From Phytohabitans maris (lineage in GTDB: Bacteria; Actinomycetota; Actinomycetes; Mycobacteriales; Micromonosporaceae), in contig NZ_JAVHUY010000045.1 in the NCBI RefSeq assembly GCF_031085175.1, positions 19,061 to 83,060 on the forward strand: a stretch of DNA of 64,000 bases, given 5' to 3'. Shown here piece by piece: positions 17,365 through 25,003 of the stretch. The first letter of the stretch is position 1; each line of letters starts with the position of its first letter. A program made the translations under genes and the position numbers. The notes beneath the pieces are model-generated. The model was not told the DNA's origin and did no database searches. It saw nothing but the letters and a program-made list of their open reading frames with translations.

Positions 17365-19748
17365 CCGTCGTGGACGAGCGGCCGGCCGCCGAGGTCGGCG
17401 CGCCCCGCAAGCGCAAGGAAGACGCCCGGCTGATCACCGGCCGGACGATGTGGACAGACAACCTGACCCTGCCGGGCATGCTGCACCTGGCGATCCTCCG
17501 CAGCCCGATGGCGCACGCCCGGATCACCCGGATCGACACCGCCCCCGCGCTGGCCGCGCCGGGCGTGGTCGCGGCGTTCAGCGGGCGGGACGTGGCCGAG
17601 ACGCAGGGCAGCCTCCCGTGCGCCTGGGTCGTCACCGACGACATGGTGCACCCGGACCACCCGCCGCTCGCCGTCGACGAGGTGCGGCACGTGGGCGAGC
17701 CGGTCGCCGTGGTCGTCGCCCGGGACGCGGCCAGCGCGGTCGACGCCCTCGGCGCGATCGACGTCGAGTACGAGCCGCTGCCGGTCGTGCTGGAGATGGA
17801 CGAGGCGCTCGGGGAGGGCGCCGCGCTCGTGCACTCCGACAAGGGCACCAACAAGTCGTACACCTGGATCTACGACTCGGCCGAGGCCGGCCACGGCCAG
17901 GCGTACGACGCGGCGACGGCCGAAGCCGAGGTGGTCCTGCGCAAGCGGTACGTGCAGCAGCGGCTGATCCCCGCCTTCATGGAGCCGCGCAGCGTGGTGG
18001 TGGACCCGACCGCCGACCAGGTCACGATCTGGTCGTCGACGCAGATCCCGCACGTGCTGCGGGTGCTGATCGCGCTGGTCACCGGCCTCCCCGAGCACAA
18101 GATCCGGGTGATCGCGCCGGACGTCGGCGGTGGCTTCGGCGGCAAGCTCCAGATGACCGCCGAAGAGCTGATCACCATGATGGCGGCGCGCCGGGTGGGC
18201 AAGCCGGCCAAGTACACCGAGACCCGCTCGGAGAGCCTGCTCGCCGCGCACCACGGGCGCGACATGTACCAGGACGTCGAGCTGGCCGCCCGCCGCGACG
18301 GCACGCTGCTCGGCCTGCGGGTGCGGCTGACCGCCAACATGGGCGCCTACCTCGCGCTGCTCACACCGTCGGTGCCGCTGCTCGGGCGGTACATGTACAA
18401 CGGCATCTACAAGCTCCCCGCGTACCGGTTCGAGTGCACAGGGGTCTTCACCAACACCACGCCCACCGACGCCTACCGGGGCGCCGGGCGGCCCGAGGCG
18501 ACGTACGCGATCGAGCGGGCGATGGACGACCTCGCCGCCGAGCTCGGCATGGACCCGATCGAGCTGCGGCGGCGCAACTGGATCGGGCACGGCGAGTTCC
18601 CGTTCCACACCGTCGCCGGGCTGACCTACGACTCAGGCGACTACGAGGCCGCGACCGACAAGGCGATGAGCCTCTTCGGGTACGACGAGCTGCGGCGCGA
18701 GCAGGCCGCCCGGCGCGAGTCGAGAGACCCGGTGCAGCTCGGGATCGGCGTCTCCACGTACACGGAGATGTGCGGGCTGGCGCCGAGCCGGTGGCTCGGT
18801 TCGCTGGGGTACGCGGCCGGCGGCTGGGAGTCGGCGAGCGTGCGCATGCTCCCCACCGGCAAGGTCGAGGTGCTGACCGGCACCTCGCCGCACGGGCAGG
18901 GGCACGAGACGGCGTGGAGCCAGATCGCGGCCGACCAGCTCGGCGTGGCGTTCGAGGACGTGGAGGTGCTGCACGGCGACACCCGCACCGCCCACAAGGG
19001 ACTCGACACGTACGGTTCCCGGTCGCTGGCCGTCGGCGGGTTCGCACTGGTCAACGCCTGCCAGAAGGTCGTCGACAAGGCCAAGCCGATCGCCGCGCAC
19101 CTGCTGGAGTGCGACGTGGCGGACGTCGAGTTCAGCGCCGGCAGGTTCCGGGTGCGGGGCGCGCCCGCCGACGCCGAGGGCAAGACGATGGCCGACTGCG
19201 CGCTGGCCGTCTTCGCCGCCCACGACATGCCCGGCGGGGCCGAGCCCACATTGGACGCCGAGGCGGTCTACGACCCGACCGACTTCTCGTTCCCGCACGG
19301 CACGCACCTGTGCGCGACCGAAGTGGACACCGAGACCGGGCGGGTGACGGTCCGGTCCTATGTGGCCGTCGACGACGTCGGAAAGGTCGTCAACCCGCTG
19401 ATCGTCGAGGGCCAGGTGCACGGCGGCGTGGCCCAGGGCATCGCGCAGGCGCTCTTCGAGGAGGCCGTGTACGACGCCGACGGCAACCTGCTCACCGGCA
19501 CGTTCGTCGACTACACGCCGCCGAGCTCGGCCGACCTGCCCGACATCGTGAGCGACCGCACCGAGACGCCCGCGCCGGACCACCCGCTCGGCATCAAGGG
19601 CGTCGGCGAGGCCGGCACGATCGCCTCCACACCGGCCGTGGTCAACGCGATCGTCGACGCGCTGCGGCCGTACGGGGTCGACGACATCCGCATGCCGTGC
19701 ACGCCCGAGCGCGTGTGGCGGGCCGTACAAGGGGGTGACCGGTCATGA
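17361..19748 (+). CDS. coxL: CO dehydrogenase-like molybdopterin large subunit, form II
   Basis: A 795-aa molybdenum-binding subunit. The active-site loop is AYRGAGR (residues 371-377), the form II signature, not the AYXCSFR loop of form I CO dehydrogenases that holds the Cu-ligand cysteine. The conserved GGGFGGK Mo-cofactor motif is near residue 255, and the catalytic Glu region GIKGVGEAG is near the C-terminus. Form II enzymes have uncertain physiological substrates (CO or organic heterocycles/aldehydes), so CO oxidation should not be assumed. It overlaps coxS and coxM by four bases each. Confidence 0.93.
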   Translation: MTVVDERPAAEVGAPRKRKEDARLITGRTMWTDNLTLPGMLHLAILRSPMAHARITRIDTAPALAAPGVVAAFSGRDVAETQGSLPCAWVVTDDMVHPDHPPLAVDEVRHVGEPVAVVVARDAASAVDALGAIDVEYEPLPVVLEMDEALGEGAALVHSDKGTNKSYTWIYDSAEAGHGQAYDAATAEAEVVLRKRYVQQRLIPAFMEPRSVVVDPTADQVTIWSSTQIPHVLRVLIALVTGLPEHKIRVIAPDVGGGFGGKLQMTAEELITMMAARRVGKPAKYTETRSESLLAAHHGRDMYQDVELAARRDGTLLGLRVRLTANMGAYLALLTPSVPLLGRYMYNGIYKLPAYRFECTGVFTNTTPTDAYRGAGRPEATYAIERAMDDLAAELGMDPIELRRRNWIGHGEFPFHTVAGLTYDSGDYEAATDKAMSLFGYDELRREQAARRESRDPVQLGIGVSTYTEMCGLAPSRWLGSLGYAAGGWESASVRMLPTGKVEVLTGTSPHGQGHETAWSQIAADQLGVAFEDVEVLHGDTRTAHKGLDTYGSRSLAVGGFALVNACQKVVDKAKPIAAHLLECDVADVEFSAGRFRVRGAPADAEGKTMADCALAVFAAHDMPGGAEPTLDAEAVYDPTDFSFPHGTHLCATEVDTETGRVTVRSYVAVDDVGKVVNPLIVEGQVHGGVAQGIAQALFEEAVYDADGNLLTGTFVDYTPPSSADLPDIVSDRTETPAPDHPLGIKGVGEAGTIASTPAVVNAIVDALRPYGVDDIRMPCTPERVWRAVQGGDRS

Positions 19749-20602
19749 TCCCGGCCGCGTTCGACTACGCCAAGCCGTCCACAGTGGACGAAGCGGTGCG
19801 CGCGCTCGCCGAGGGTGGCGAGGACGCCAAGGTGCTCGCCGGCGGGCAGAGCCTGATTCCCGTGCTGCGGCTACGCTTGGCCGCGCCGACCGTACTGGTC
19901 GACGTCGGCGGGGTGGGCGAGCTGCGCGGCGTACGCGACGACGGCGACGCGCTGGTCATCGGCGCCACCACGCGCCACGCCGACCTGCTGCGCGACCCGC
20001 TGGTCGCGCGGCACGCGCCGCTGCTGGCCCAGGCGGCCGCGCAGGTCGGCGATCGCCAGGTGCGCCACCTGGGCACCCTCGGCGGCTCGCTCTCGCATGC
20101 CGACCCCGCCGGCGACCTGCCCGGCGCGGCGGTGGCGCTGGACGCGTCGTTCGAGATCGCCGGCCCCGGCGGCCGGCGGACGGTGAGCGCGGCGGACTTC
20201 TTCGTCGACTTCCTCACCACCGCGCTCGCCCCGGACGAGATACTGGTGTCGGTGCGGGTCCCGAAGCGTCCAGGGTGGACGACGCACTACGAGAAGTTCA
20301 ACCGGGTGGCCCAGGCATGGGCGATCGTCGGCGTGGCCGCCGCGGTGCGCCGGGAGAACGGCAGCATCGCCGAGGCGCGGGTGGCGCTCACCAACATGGG
20401 CTCCACCCCGCTGCGGGCCGGCGCCGTGGAGCAGTCGCTCGCCGGGTCGGCGGCCACTGTGGACGCTGTGGCGTCGGCGGCCGGGCACGCGGCCGAGGGC
20501 GCGGATCCACCCTCCGACGCCTTCGCCTCCGCCGACTACCGCCGTCACCTGGCGACCGTGCTGACGAGGCGGGCGGTGCTCGCGGCCGGAGGTATCGCAT
20601 GA
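19745..20602 (+). CDS. coxM: CO dehydrogenase-like FAD-binding medium subunit
   Basis: A 285-aa FAD subunit with the two family motifs AGGQSLIPVLRLRL and TLGGSLSHADPAGD that bind the flavin. The CO_deh_flav C-terminal domain follows. It accepts electrons from the iron-sulfur subunit and reduces the quinone or other acceptor. The start overlaps the coxL stop (ATGA) and the stop overlaps the coxG start. Length is typical. Confidence 0.93.
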   Translation: MIPAAFDYAKPSTVDEAVRALAEGGEDAKVLAGGQSLIPVLRLRLAAPTVLVDVGGVGELRGVRDDGDALVIGATTRHADLLRDPLVARHAPLLAQAAAQVGDRQVRHLGTLGGSLSHADPAGDLPGAAVALDASFEIAGPGGRRTVSAADFFVDFLTTALAPDEILVSVRVPKRPGWTTHYEKFNRVAQAWAIVGVAAAVRRENGSIAEARVALTNMGSTPLRAGAVEQSLAGSAATVDAVASAAGHAAEGADPPSDAFASADYRRHLATVLTRRAVLAAGGIA

Positions 20603-21246
20603 GGCTCGACCACTCCTTCTCCGTGCCGGTCCCCGTCGAAGAGGCGTGGGGCGTGCTGCTCGACGTGCCACGGGTCGCGCCGTGCATGCCGGGCGCCGCG
20701 CTCACCGGGTTCGACGGCGAGGGGTTCACCGGCACGGTCAAGGTCAAGGTCGGGCCGATCGGCCTCACGTACACCGGAAAGGGCCGCTTCGTCGAGCGCG
20801 ACGAGGCGGCCCGCCGTGTGGTGATCGAGGCCTCCGGCCGGGACACCCGCGCCGCGGGTACGGCCGCCGCGACGGTGACCGCCACCCTCAAGCCCGAGGG
20901 CGACACCACCCGGGTCGAGGTGTCGACCGACCTGACGGTGACCGGCAAGCCAGCTCAGTTCGGCCGCGGGATGCTGTCCGATGTGGGCGGTCGGCTGGTC
21001 GGCCAGTTCGCCGAGTGCCTCGCCACGGAGCTCGCGGCCCCAGCGGCACCGCCCGCGGCGCCCGCGGCCGCCGAGCCGGCGGCGGCCATCGTGGCACCGG
21101 AGACCCAGCCGGAGGCCGAGGTCGAGCCGATCGACGTGCTCAGGCTCTCGATGGGCACGGCCGCCGCACGGTACGCCGGCCTGATCGTCATCAGCGCCGG
21201 CGCCGCCGTCCTCACCTGGCTGGTGATCCGCGCGCTGCGCCGCTGA
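20599..21246 (+). CDS. coxG: CoxG-like SRPBCC protein with C-terminal membrane anchor
   Basis: A 215-aa protein. Residues 1-145 form a START/SRPBCC carbon-monoxide-dehydrogenase subunit G domain (MRLDHSFSVPVPVEEAWGVL...CMPGAALTG). An Ala/Pro-rich linker follows, and a hydrophobic segment with IVISAGAAVLTWLVI near the C-terminus. CoxG proteins recruit the dehydrogenase to the membrane and link it to respiration. The anchored form here fits that role. It is the last gene of the operon. Confidence 0.88.
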   Translation: MRLDHSFSVPVPVEEAWGVLLDVPRVAPCMPGAALTGFDGEGFTGTVKVKVGPIGLTYTGKGRFVERDEAARRVVIEASGRDTRAAGTAAATVTATLKPEGDTTRVEVSTDLTVTGKPAQFGRGMLSDVGGRLVGQFAECLATELAAPAAPPAAPAAAEPAAAIVAPETQPEAEVEPIDVLRLSMGTAAARYAGLIVISAGAAVLTWLVIRALRR

Positions 21247-21276
21247 CCGGGGAGCTGTTTCAAGACAAAGACTTGG

Positions 21277-21333
21277 GCTACCGCGATGCCCGTCGTGGTC
21301 CGGACCGTTGCTCCCGCGGCCTCACCCTCCGCG
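21277..21333. repeat. dispersed 57-nt repeat, copy 1
   Basis: The block starts GCTACCGCGATGCCCGTCGT and ends CACCCTCCGCG. It matches 53832-53888 with one difference in 57. It lies between coxG and the 54-bp palindrome, in a convergent gap. Not coding in any convincing frame. Confidence 0.8.
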
Positions 21334-21358
21334 CTACAAAGGGGCTCTCCCCACGCCT

Positions 21359-21412
21359 GTGATCGAAGCTCCCGTCCAGTCGCTAGAACGCCTTGACGGG
21401 AGCTTCGATCAC
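21359..21412. repeat. 54-bp palindrome, family 1 copy b
   Basis: Arms GTGATCGAAGCTCCCGTC and GACGGGAGCTTCGATCAC are perfectly complementary. The variable triplet GTC is compensated by GAC, unlike copies a, c and d. It lies between the convergent ends of coxG and the DUF3224 gene. Confidence 0.9.
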
Positions 21413-21425
21413 GGCCCATCGCTCT

Positions 21426-21824
21426 TTAGATCGTGTACTCCAGTGAGTACGTGTGGCTGCCGTCGGCGTCGACGACGATCTGGCCGGCGCCGCGGATCGT
21501 GCGTAGGGCGCCGGTGCCGGAGTCGGGCACGATCGCCCAGTGGAGCGCCTGCCCGGCCTCGGCGTCCGCGGTGGCGCTGTGGTGCAGCACGAACGTGCCG
21601 GCCCGGCCGCCGACCGTGCCGCTGAACCGCTCGAACCCTACGTACGCCGCGGAGGTCTCCACCTGCGTCGTGCACATCATGATGCGGGTGCTGCTGGTGC
21701 CGGCCAGGTCGCCGGTGAACGTCTTCGTCACCTTCGCCTGGGCCAGCGTCGCCCCCTCCGCCTCGTCGAAGGTCTCCTGATCCCAGCCGTCGATCGTGAA
21801 CGTGCCCTTGGCGTACTCGGTCAT
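21426..21824 (-). CDS. DUF3224 family protein
   Basis: A 132-aa cytoplasmic beta-rich protein starting MTEYAKGTFTIDGWDQETF and ending HTYSLEYTI, with the usual DUF3224 (AOC barrel-like) pattern of repeated strands, such as VTKTFTGDLAGTSS and YVGFERFSGTVGGRAGTF. Family function is unknown. The chosen ATG gives the typical family length; a longer upstream frame overlaps the next gene. It is 36 bp downstream of the MmcQ/YjbR gene on the same strand. Confidence 0.8.
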   Translation of the reverse strand: MTEYAKGTFTIDGWDQETFDEAEGATLAQAKVTKTFTGDLAGTSSTRIMMCTTQVETSAAYVGFERFSGTVGGRAGTFVLHHSATADAEAGQALHWAIVPDSGTGALRTIRGAGQIVVDADGSHTYSLEYTI

Positions 21825-21859
21825 GCGCCCAGCATGCCGCGTGATCCTGACAACTGCTG

Positions 21860-22240
21860 TCAGGTTGGCCGTTCCCGCTTGGGCAGCTTGCTGACCACGG
21901 CGTCGTACGAGCCGTCGACCGCCTCGCGGATCTCGTCGTCGGGGATGTCGCCGCCGACCCGGAGCGAGTTCCAGCCGGCGCGGCCGATGTACGGCAGTAC
22001 CGACGCGTCCCGCGGGTAGCGGGCCAGCCACTCGTCGGCCGCCTCGCGGTTGGGACCGCACTTGACGCCCACGCCCGGCCCGCCGCCCGCACCGGGCTGG
22101 CCGCCCGCGTCCCGCGCGCCGGATCCCAGGAATGCGAAGATCTTGCTGCCGACCTTCACCACGACGTCGCCCTCCCAGGGCTCGTCCTGCCACGCGCCGG
22201 GCTTGGCCAGGCAGTACGCCAGCAGTTCATCCCACGTCAT
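21860..22240 (-). CDS. MmcQ/YjbR family protein
   Basis: A 126-aa protein of the MmcQ/YjbR (DUF419) fold, starting MTWDELLAYCLAKPGAWQDEPW. It contains VVVKVGSKIFAFLG, VGVKCGPNREAADEW and the IPDDEIREAVDGSYDAVV C-terminal segment. The fold resembles a DNA-binding domain, but function is not established. A glycine/alanine insertion (about residues 41-56) is not typical. A second, unlike member of the family lies at 22731. Confidence 0.82.
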   Translation of the reverse strand: MTWDELLAYCLAKPGAWQDEPWEGDVVVKVGSKIFAFLGSGARDAGGQPGAGGGPGVGVKCGPNREAADEWLARYPRDASVLPYIGRAGWNSLRVGGDIPDDEIREAVDGSYDAVVSKLPKRERPT

Positions 22241-22244
22241 GACC

Positions 22245-22652
22245 TCAGGCTATGAGAAGACCGACGCCCAGGGTGAGCGTCCCGGCGGCGAGGGCGGCGG
22301 CGCCCAGCCAGAGTATCCAGAAGAAGCTGTTGGGCTGGGTGCGGTCGCGCCCGGCGGACGAGGCGAAGAAGCCGCCGGACATGAGGATCGCGGCGGCCGG
22401 CACGCCGAGCCGCGCGACCGCGCCGGCCACGCCGGTGAGCGTGGTCGCGTCGGCGAGGACCTGGCAGATCAGGCCGAGCGTCACGAGCACGCCGGCGTGG
22501 GCGTGACCGGCCCGCGCGAACGCCTTCTGGAAGTCGGTCATCGGCACCTGGCCGCGCACGATCCTGGTCATGAACCAGCCGCCGAACTCGATGGTCACGA
22601 TCGTGATGAGCATTATCCCGGCGACGTACCGGCTCTCGTCGCTCAGCACCAT
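22245..22652 (-). CDS. four-helix membrane protein
   Basis: A 135-aa integral membrane protein with four predicted helices: YVAGIMLITIVTIEFGG, AGVLVTLGLICQVLAD, VPAAAILMSGGFFA and FWILWLGAAALAAGTLTLG. No recognised catalytic motif. It ends four bases before the MmcQ/YjbR gene on the same strand, so they are probably cotranscribed. Its upstream region carries an inverted repeat shared with the divergent gene at 22731. Confidence 0.75.
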   Translation of the reverse strand: MVLSDESRYVAGIMLITIVTIEFGGWFMTRIVRGQVPMTDFQKAFARAGHAHAGVLVTLGLICQVLADATTLTGVAGAVARLGVPAAAILMSGGFFASSAGRDRTQPNSFFWILWLGAAALAAGTLTLGVGLLIA

Positions 22653-22685
22653 GATGTCGCCACCCCTCGATCTAGCCAGTGTCTA

Positions 22686-22704
22686 GTTATGGGCCGACCA
22701 TAAC
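22686..22704. promoter_or_regulatory. candidate operator, GTTATGG-N5-CCATAAC
   Basis: A perfect 7-bp inverted repeat in the 78-bp divergent promoter region between the membrane protein gene and the YjbR-like gene. The dyad is AT-rich relative to context and has the spacing of a dimeric repressor site. The regulator is unknown. Confidence 0.5.
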
Positions 22705-22730
22705 ACGGGCGGCCGGGGTACGGTAGGCCG

Positions 22731-23078
22731 ATGGTGACCGCCGACGACGTCCGGCGGGTGGCGCTCTCCCTCCCGCGGGCCTACGAGGCGCTCGTGCGCG
22801 ACCGGGTGAAGTTTCGGGTCGGCCAGATCGTGTTCGTGGCGCTCTCCCGCGACGAGACCGAGATGGGCTTCGGCTACCCCAAGGAGGAGCGGGCCGCGCT
22901 GATCGCGGCCGAGCCCGACAAGTTCTTCATGCCGATCAAGTCGGACGAGCGGTACAACTGGGTGCGGGTCTGGCTCGCCAAGCTCGACGAGGACGAGATG
23001 CGCGAGCTCGTCGTCGACGCGTGGCGGATGTGCGTGCCGAAGAAGGTCATCGCCGAGTACGAGGCGTCACCGCGCTGA
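22731..23078 (+). CDS. MmcQ/YjbR-like protein
   Basis: A 115-aa protein starting MVTADDVRRVALSLPRAYEA, with the MmcQ/YjbR core KFRVGQIVFVALSRDE and FGYPKEERAALIAAEPDKF and the C-terminal LVVDAWRMCVPKKV. Function unknown. The ATG has no Shine-Dalgarno, and a TACGGT element ends six bases upstream, suggesting a leaderless message. Its 3' end overlaps the convergent glyoxalase-family gene by 12 bp. Confidence 0.82.
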   Translation: MVTADDVRRVALSLPRAYEALVRDRVKFRVGQIVFVALSRDETEMGFGYPKEERAALIAAEPDKFFMPIKSDERYNWVRVWLAKLDEDEMRELVVDAWRMCVPKKVIAEYEASPR

Positions 23079-23474
23079 GCCGCCCAGCTCCTGGAAGATG
23101 GTCAGCTGCAGGTGGGCCGGGCCGTCGAGGCGGGCGTTGAGCGAGTCCCACGGGGTGCGGCGGGGCTCGGCGATGACCTCGAGGCCCGCCTCCGCCGCCC
23201 GCGCGGTCGCCGCCGCCGAGTCGTCCACCTCGAACGCAACCCGGACGTGCCCGGCCACCCGGCGCCCCACCTCGACCTCGTCGATGTACTCCGCGTAGGC
23301 GGGCTCGATCAGCTCCAGGGTCGCCCGGCCGGCCTCCAGGATCGTCACCCGGCCGTCGCCGTCCGGGCGGTGGTAGGTCGCCTGCTCGGTCAGGCCGAGC
23401 ACGTCGCGGTAGAAGCGGAGCGCGGCCTCGTAGTCGTCGGCGGTCACGGCCAGCCGCAGTTGTCGCACTGTCAT
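23067..23474 (-). CDS. glyoxalase/bleomycin-resistance (VOC) family protein
   Basis: A 135-aa vicinal-oxygen-chelate protein with two beta-alpha-beta-beta-beta units: MTVRQLRLAVTADDYEAALR...RATLELIEPAYAEY and VRVAFEVDDSAAATARA...LQLTIFQEL. Candidate metal ligands are few (the E in LELIE), so it may be a binding rather than catalytic member. The ATG 23474 start lies 4 bp after the stop of the ferredoxin-like gene, so it may be the last gene of the cbtBA operon. Confidence 0.83.
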   Translation of the reverse strand: MTVRQLRLAVTADDYEAALRFYRDVLGLTEQATYHRPDGDGRVTILEAGRATLELIEPAYAEYIDEVEVGRRVAGHVRVAFEVDDSAAATARAAEAGLEVIAEPRRTPWDSLNARLDGPAHLQLTIFQELGGSAR

Positions 23475-23478
23475 GCCC

Positions 23479-23838
23479 TCAGTGTGCCTTCCAGCGCGGC
23501 GCGGGGAAGGCGTGCGCCTGGAGAGCGGATGGGAGCGGCGCCACACCGGGGCCACCCGCGCTCACCCACGCGGCGACGCGGGACTCCACGTCGCCGTCGA
23601 GGACGCCGCCCAGCCACACCGGGCGGGCGCCGTCGCGGCGGGCCGCGGGCGTGGGCTGCACGACGACCACATTGGACTCGCCGCAGACGTTGAGGCAGTC
23701 GCTGACCCGTACCCGATGGGGTGGACCGGCCGCGGCGCGCAGCCGGCCCACCTGGCCGTCATGGTCGACGCCCGGGTGTTTGCGGGTGGTGCCGCAGCAG
23801 CAGCCGCGGCACACCGTGACCGTGACCGCGGCGCTCAC
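23479..23838 (-). CDS. (2Fe-2S) thioredoxin-like ferredoxin domain protein
   Basis: A 119-aa protein with the thioredoxin-like [2Fe-2S] ferredoxin pattern: VTVCRGCCCGT near residues 6-16 and CLNVCGESNVVVV further on, giving the cluster cysteines. Similar small ferredoxins often accompany cobalt transport and cobalamin genes. The GTG start overlaps the stop of cbtA (GTGA), so it is in the riboswitch-controlled operon. It may donate electrons for cobalt or corrin reduction; that role is inferred from position only. The C-terminal 40 residues are not conserved-looking. Confidence 0.78.
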   Translation of the reverse strand: MSAAVTVTVCRGCCCGTTRKHPGVDHDGQVGRLRAAAGPPHRVRVSDCLNVCGESNVVVVQPTPAARRDGARPVWLGGVLDGDVESRVAAWVSAGGPGVAPLPSALQAHAFPAPRWKAH

Positions 23839-24560
23839 GCCACCGCGGCGGCCGGGACCGGGCGCGGTGTGAGCAGCAGCCCGAAGCCGAGCCCGAAGAC
23901 CGTCCACAGTGTCGCGAGCTCGGCCAGCGACGCCAGCCGGAAGTCCCACAGCAGCGCGGCCGGGATGTCGGCCGGCACGCTGTCGGGGCTGGCCGGCCAG
24001 GTCATGAGCAGCGCGGTGTAGCCGACGGCGGCGACCGCGACGCCGACCGCCGCGCGGTAGGCCGGTGGCCACGGCCGCGCGGACAACCGATCGTGGACGA
24101 GGAACGCGAGCCAGGTCACCGCGGCCGCCGCCGCGATGAGCGTGAGGTATTGCACGGTGCGCTCGGTCACCGTGTCCGGATCGCCGACGCCGGGCGGGTT
24201 CGCCGGGTACTTGAGCGCGGGCAGCAGCGCCACCGTCGTGAAGCCGAGGAACGCCAGCAGCGCCGCGCGACCGAAGTCGGTGGTGGCCGGCAGCCGGTGC
24301 CGTACGCGGGCGAAGACCACGCCCACCACGAGTGCGAGGCAGACCGCTACCGCCGCCGCGGCGACCATGCCGCCGAAGACCTGCGTGGTGCGGCCGAACA
24401 GCGGCTCTTCGTCCGATGTGGAGCGCGCCGCCTCGATGGCGAGAGCGTCGTCGATCCGGGGCTCCACGACGAGGAACGCGATGAGCGCGGCGGCGACGCC
24501 GGCGAACAGCCCGGCGAGAGCCGCCCGGCGCAGCACGGCGCCGAGGGTGAGGGAGGCCAT
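23835..24560 (-). CDS. cbtA: cobalt transporter subunit CbtA
   Basis: A 241-aa membrane protein with about five to six helices, starting MASLTLGAVLRRAALAGLFAGVA, and with the family segments LGFTTVALLPALKYPANPPGVGD and LTWPASPDSVPADIPAALLWDFRLAS. CbtA/CbtB form a predicted cobalt uptake system associated with B12 control. It lies 4 bp downstream of cbtB and behind a cobalamin riboswitch, which would switch the system off when B12 is abundant. Confidence 0.9.
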   Translation of the reverse strand: MASLTLGAVLRRAALAGLFAGVAAALIAFLVVEPRIDDALAIEAARSTSDEEPLFGRTTQVFGGMVAAAAVAVCLALVVGVVFARVRHRLPATTDFGRAALLAFLGFTTVALLPALKYPANPPGVGDPDTVTERTVQYLTLIAAAAAVTWLAFLVHDRLSARPWPPAYRAAVGVAVAAVGYTALLMTWPASPDSVPADIPAALLWDFRLASLAELATLWTVFGLGFGLLLTPRPVPAAAVA

Positions 24561-24564
24561 CGCG

Positions 24565-24753
24565 CTAGTGGCAGGGAACGCCGAGCGCGTGCCGCCCGTC
24601 GTGGGTGAACTCGTGGATCTGCTCCGCGAACGCGGTGCTGTTGAGCTGCAACAACACGAAGACCGCGAGCAGCGCGAAGGCCACGATCAGCCAAGCGGCG
24701 ACGGGCACGCGGATCGGGGTGGCGGATGCGGTGGGCGCCGAAGGTGCGGCCAT
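24565..24753 (-). CDS. cbtB: cobalt transporter subunit CbtB
   Basis: A 62-aa single-helix protein. One hydrophobic segment (WLIVAFALLAVFVLLQL, about residues 21-37) is followed by the histidine-rich metal motif EQIHEFTHDGRHALGVPCH at the C-terminus, the CbtB signature. The ATG 24753 is preceded by a GAGAGGAA ribosome-binding site. Transcription should begin upstream of the adjacent riboswitch on this strand. Confidence 0.9.
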   Translation of the reverse strand: MAAPSAPTASATPIRVPVAAWLIVAFALLAVFVLLQLNSTAFAEQIHEFTHDGRHALGVPCH

Positions 24754-24794
24754 ATCGGGTGTTCCTCTCGTCCATGCCTCGTGGCGATGCGGTC

Positions 24795-24960
24795 GAACTG
24801 CCACGGCCGGTCTCCTGGCTCCCGGATCGACACGCTCCCTCGACCTTCCCAGGCCGTCGCCGGCCCAGTGGTGCAGCAGGGGGAGCACTCCCCGGTCACA
24901 GTGGCGAGGACCACGCCGGATTTTCACCGGCTTCCCGAACACCGTGGCCTAGGCAGCGTA
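24795..24960 (-). promoter_or_regulatory. cobalamin (B12) riboswitch upstream of cbtB
   Basis: On the minus strand the segment contains the conserved pieces in order: GGAAGCCGGTGAAAATCCGG, then CGCCACTGTGACCGGGGAG, then TGGGAAGG, then the B12 box AGCCAGGAGACCGGC (24820-24806). Together they define an adenosylcobalamin-type aptamer. It ends about 45 bp before the cbtB start, so it likely controls cbtB-cbtA-ferredoxin by sequestering translation signals or by termination. Confidence 0.93.
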
Positions 24961-25003
24961 ACGCCGGACCGGCGTTTGACGCCAGCCCTCCGGCTGGGTC
25001 AGC

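Noticed and set aside
23562..24072. Longer minus-strand frame extending the ferredoxin-like gene upstream
   Set aside because: The extension runs through cbtA. The GTG at 23838 overlapping the cbtA stop explains the start.
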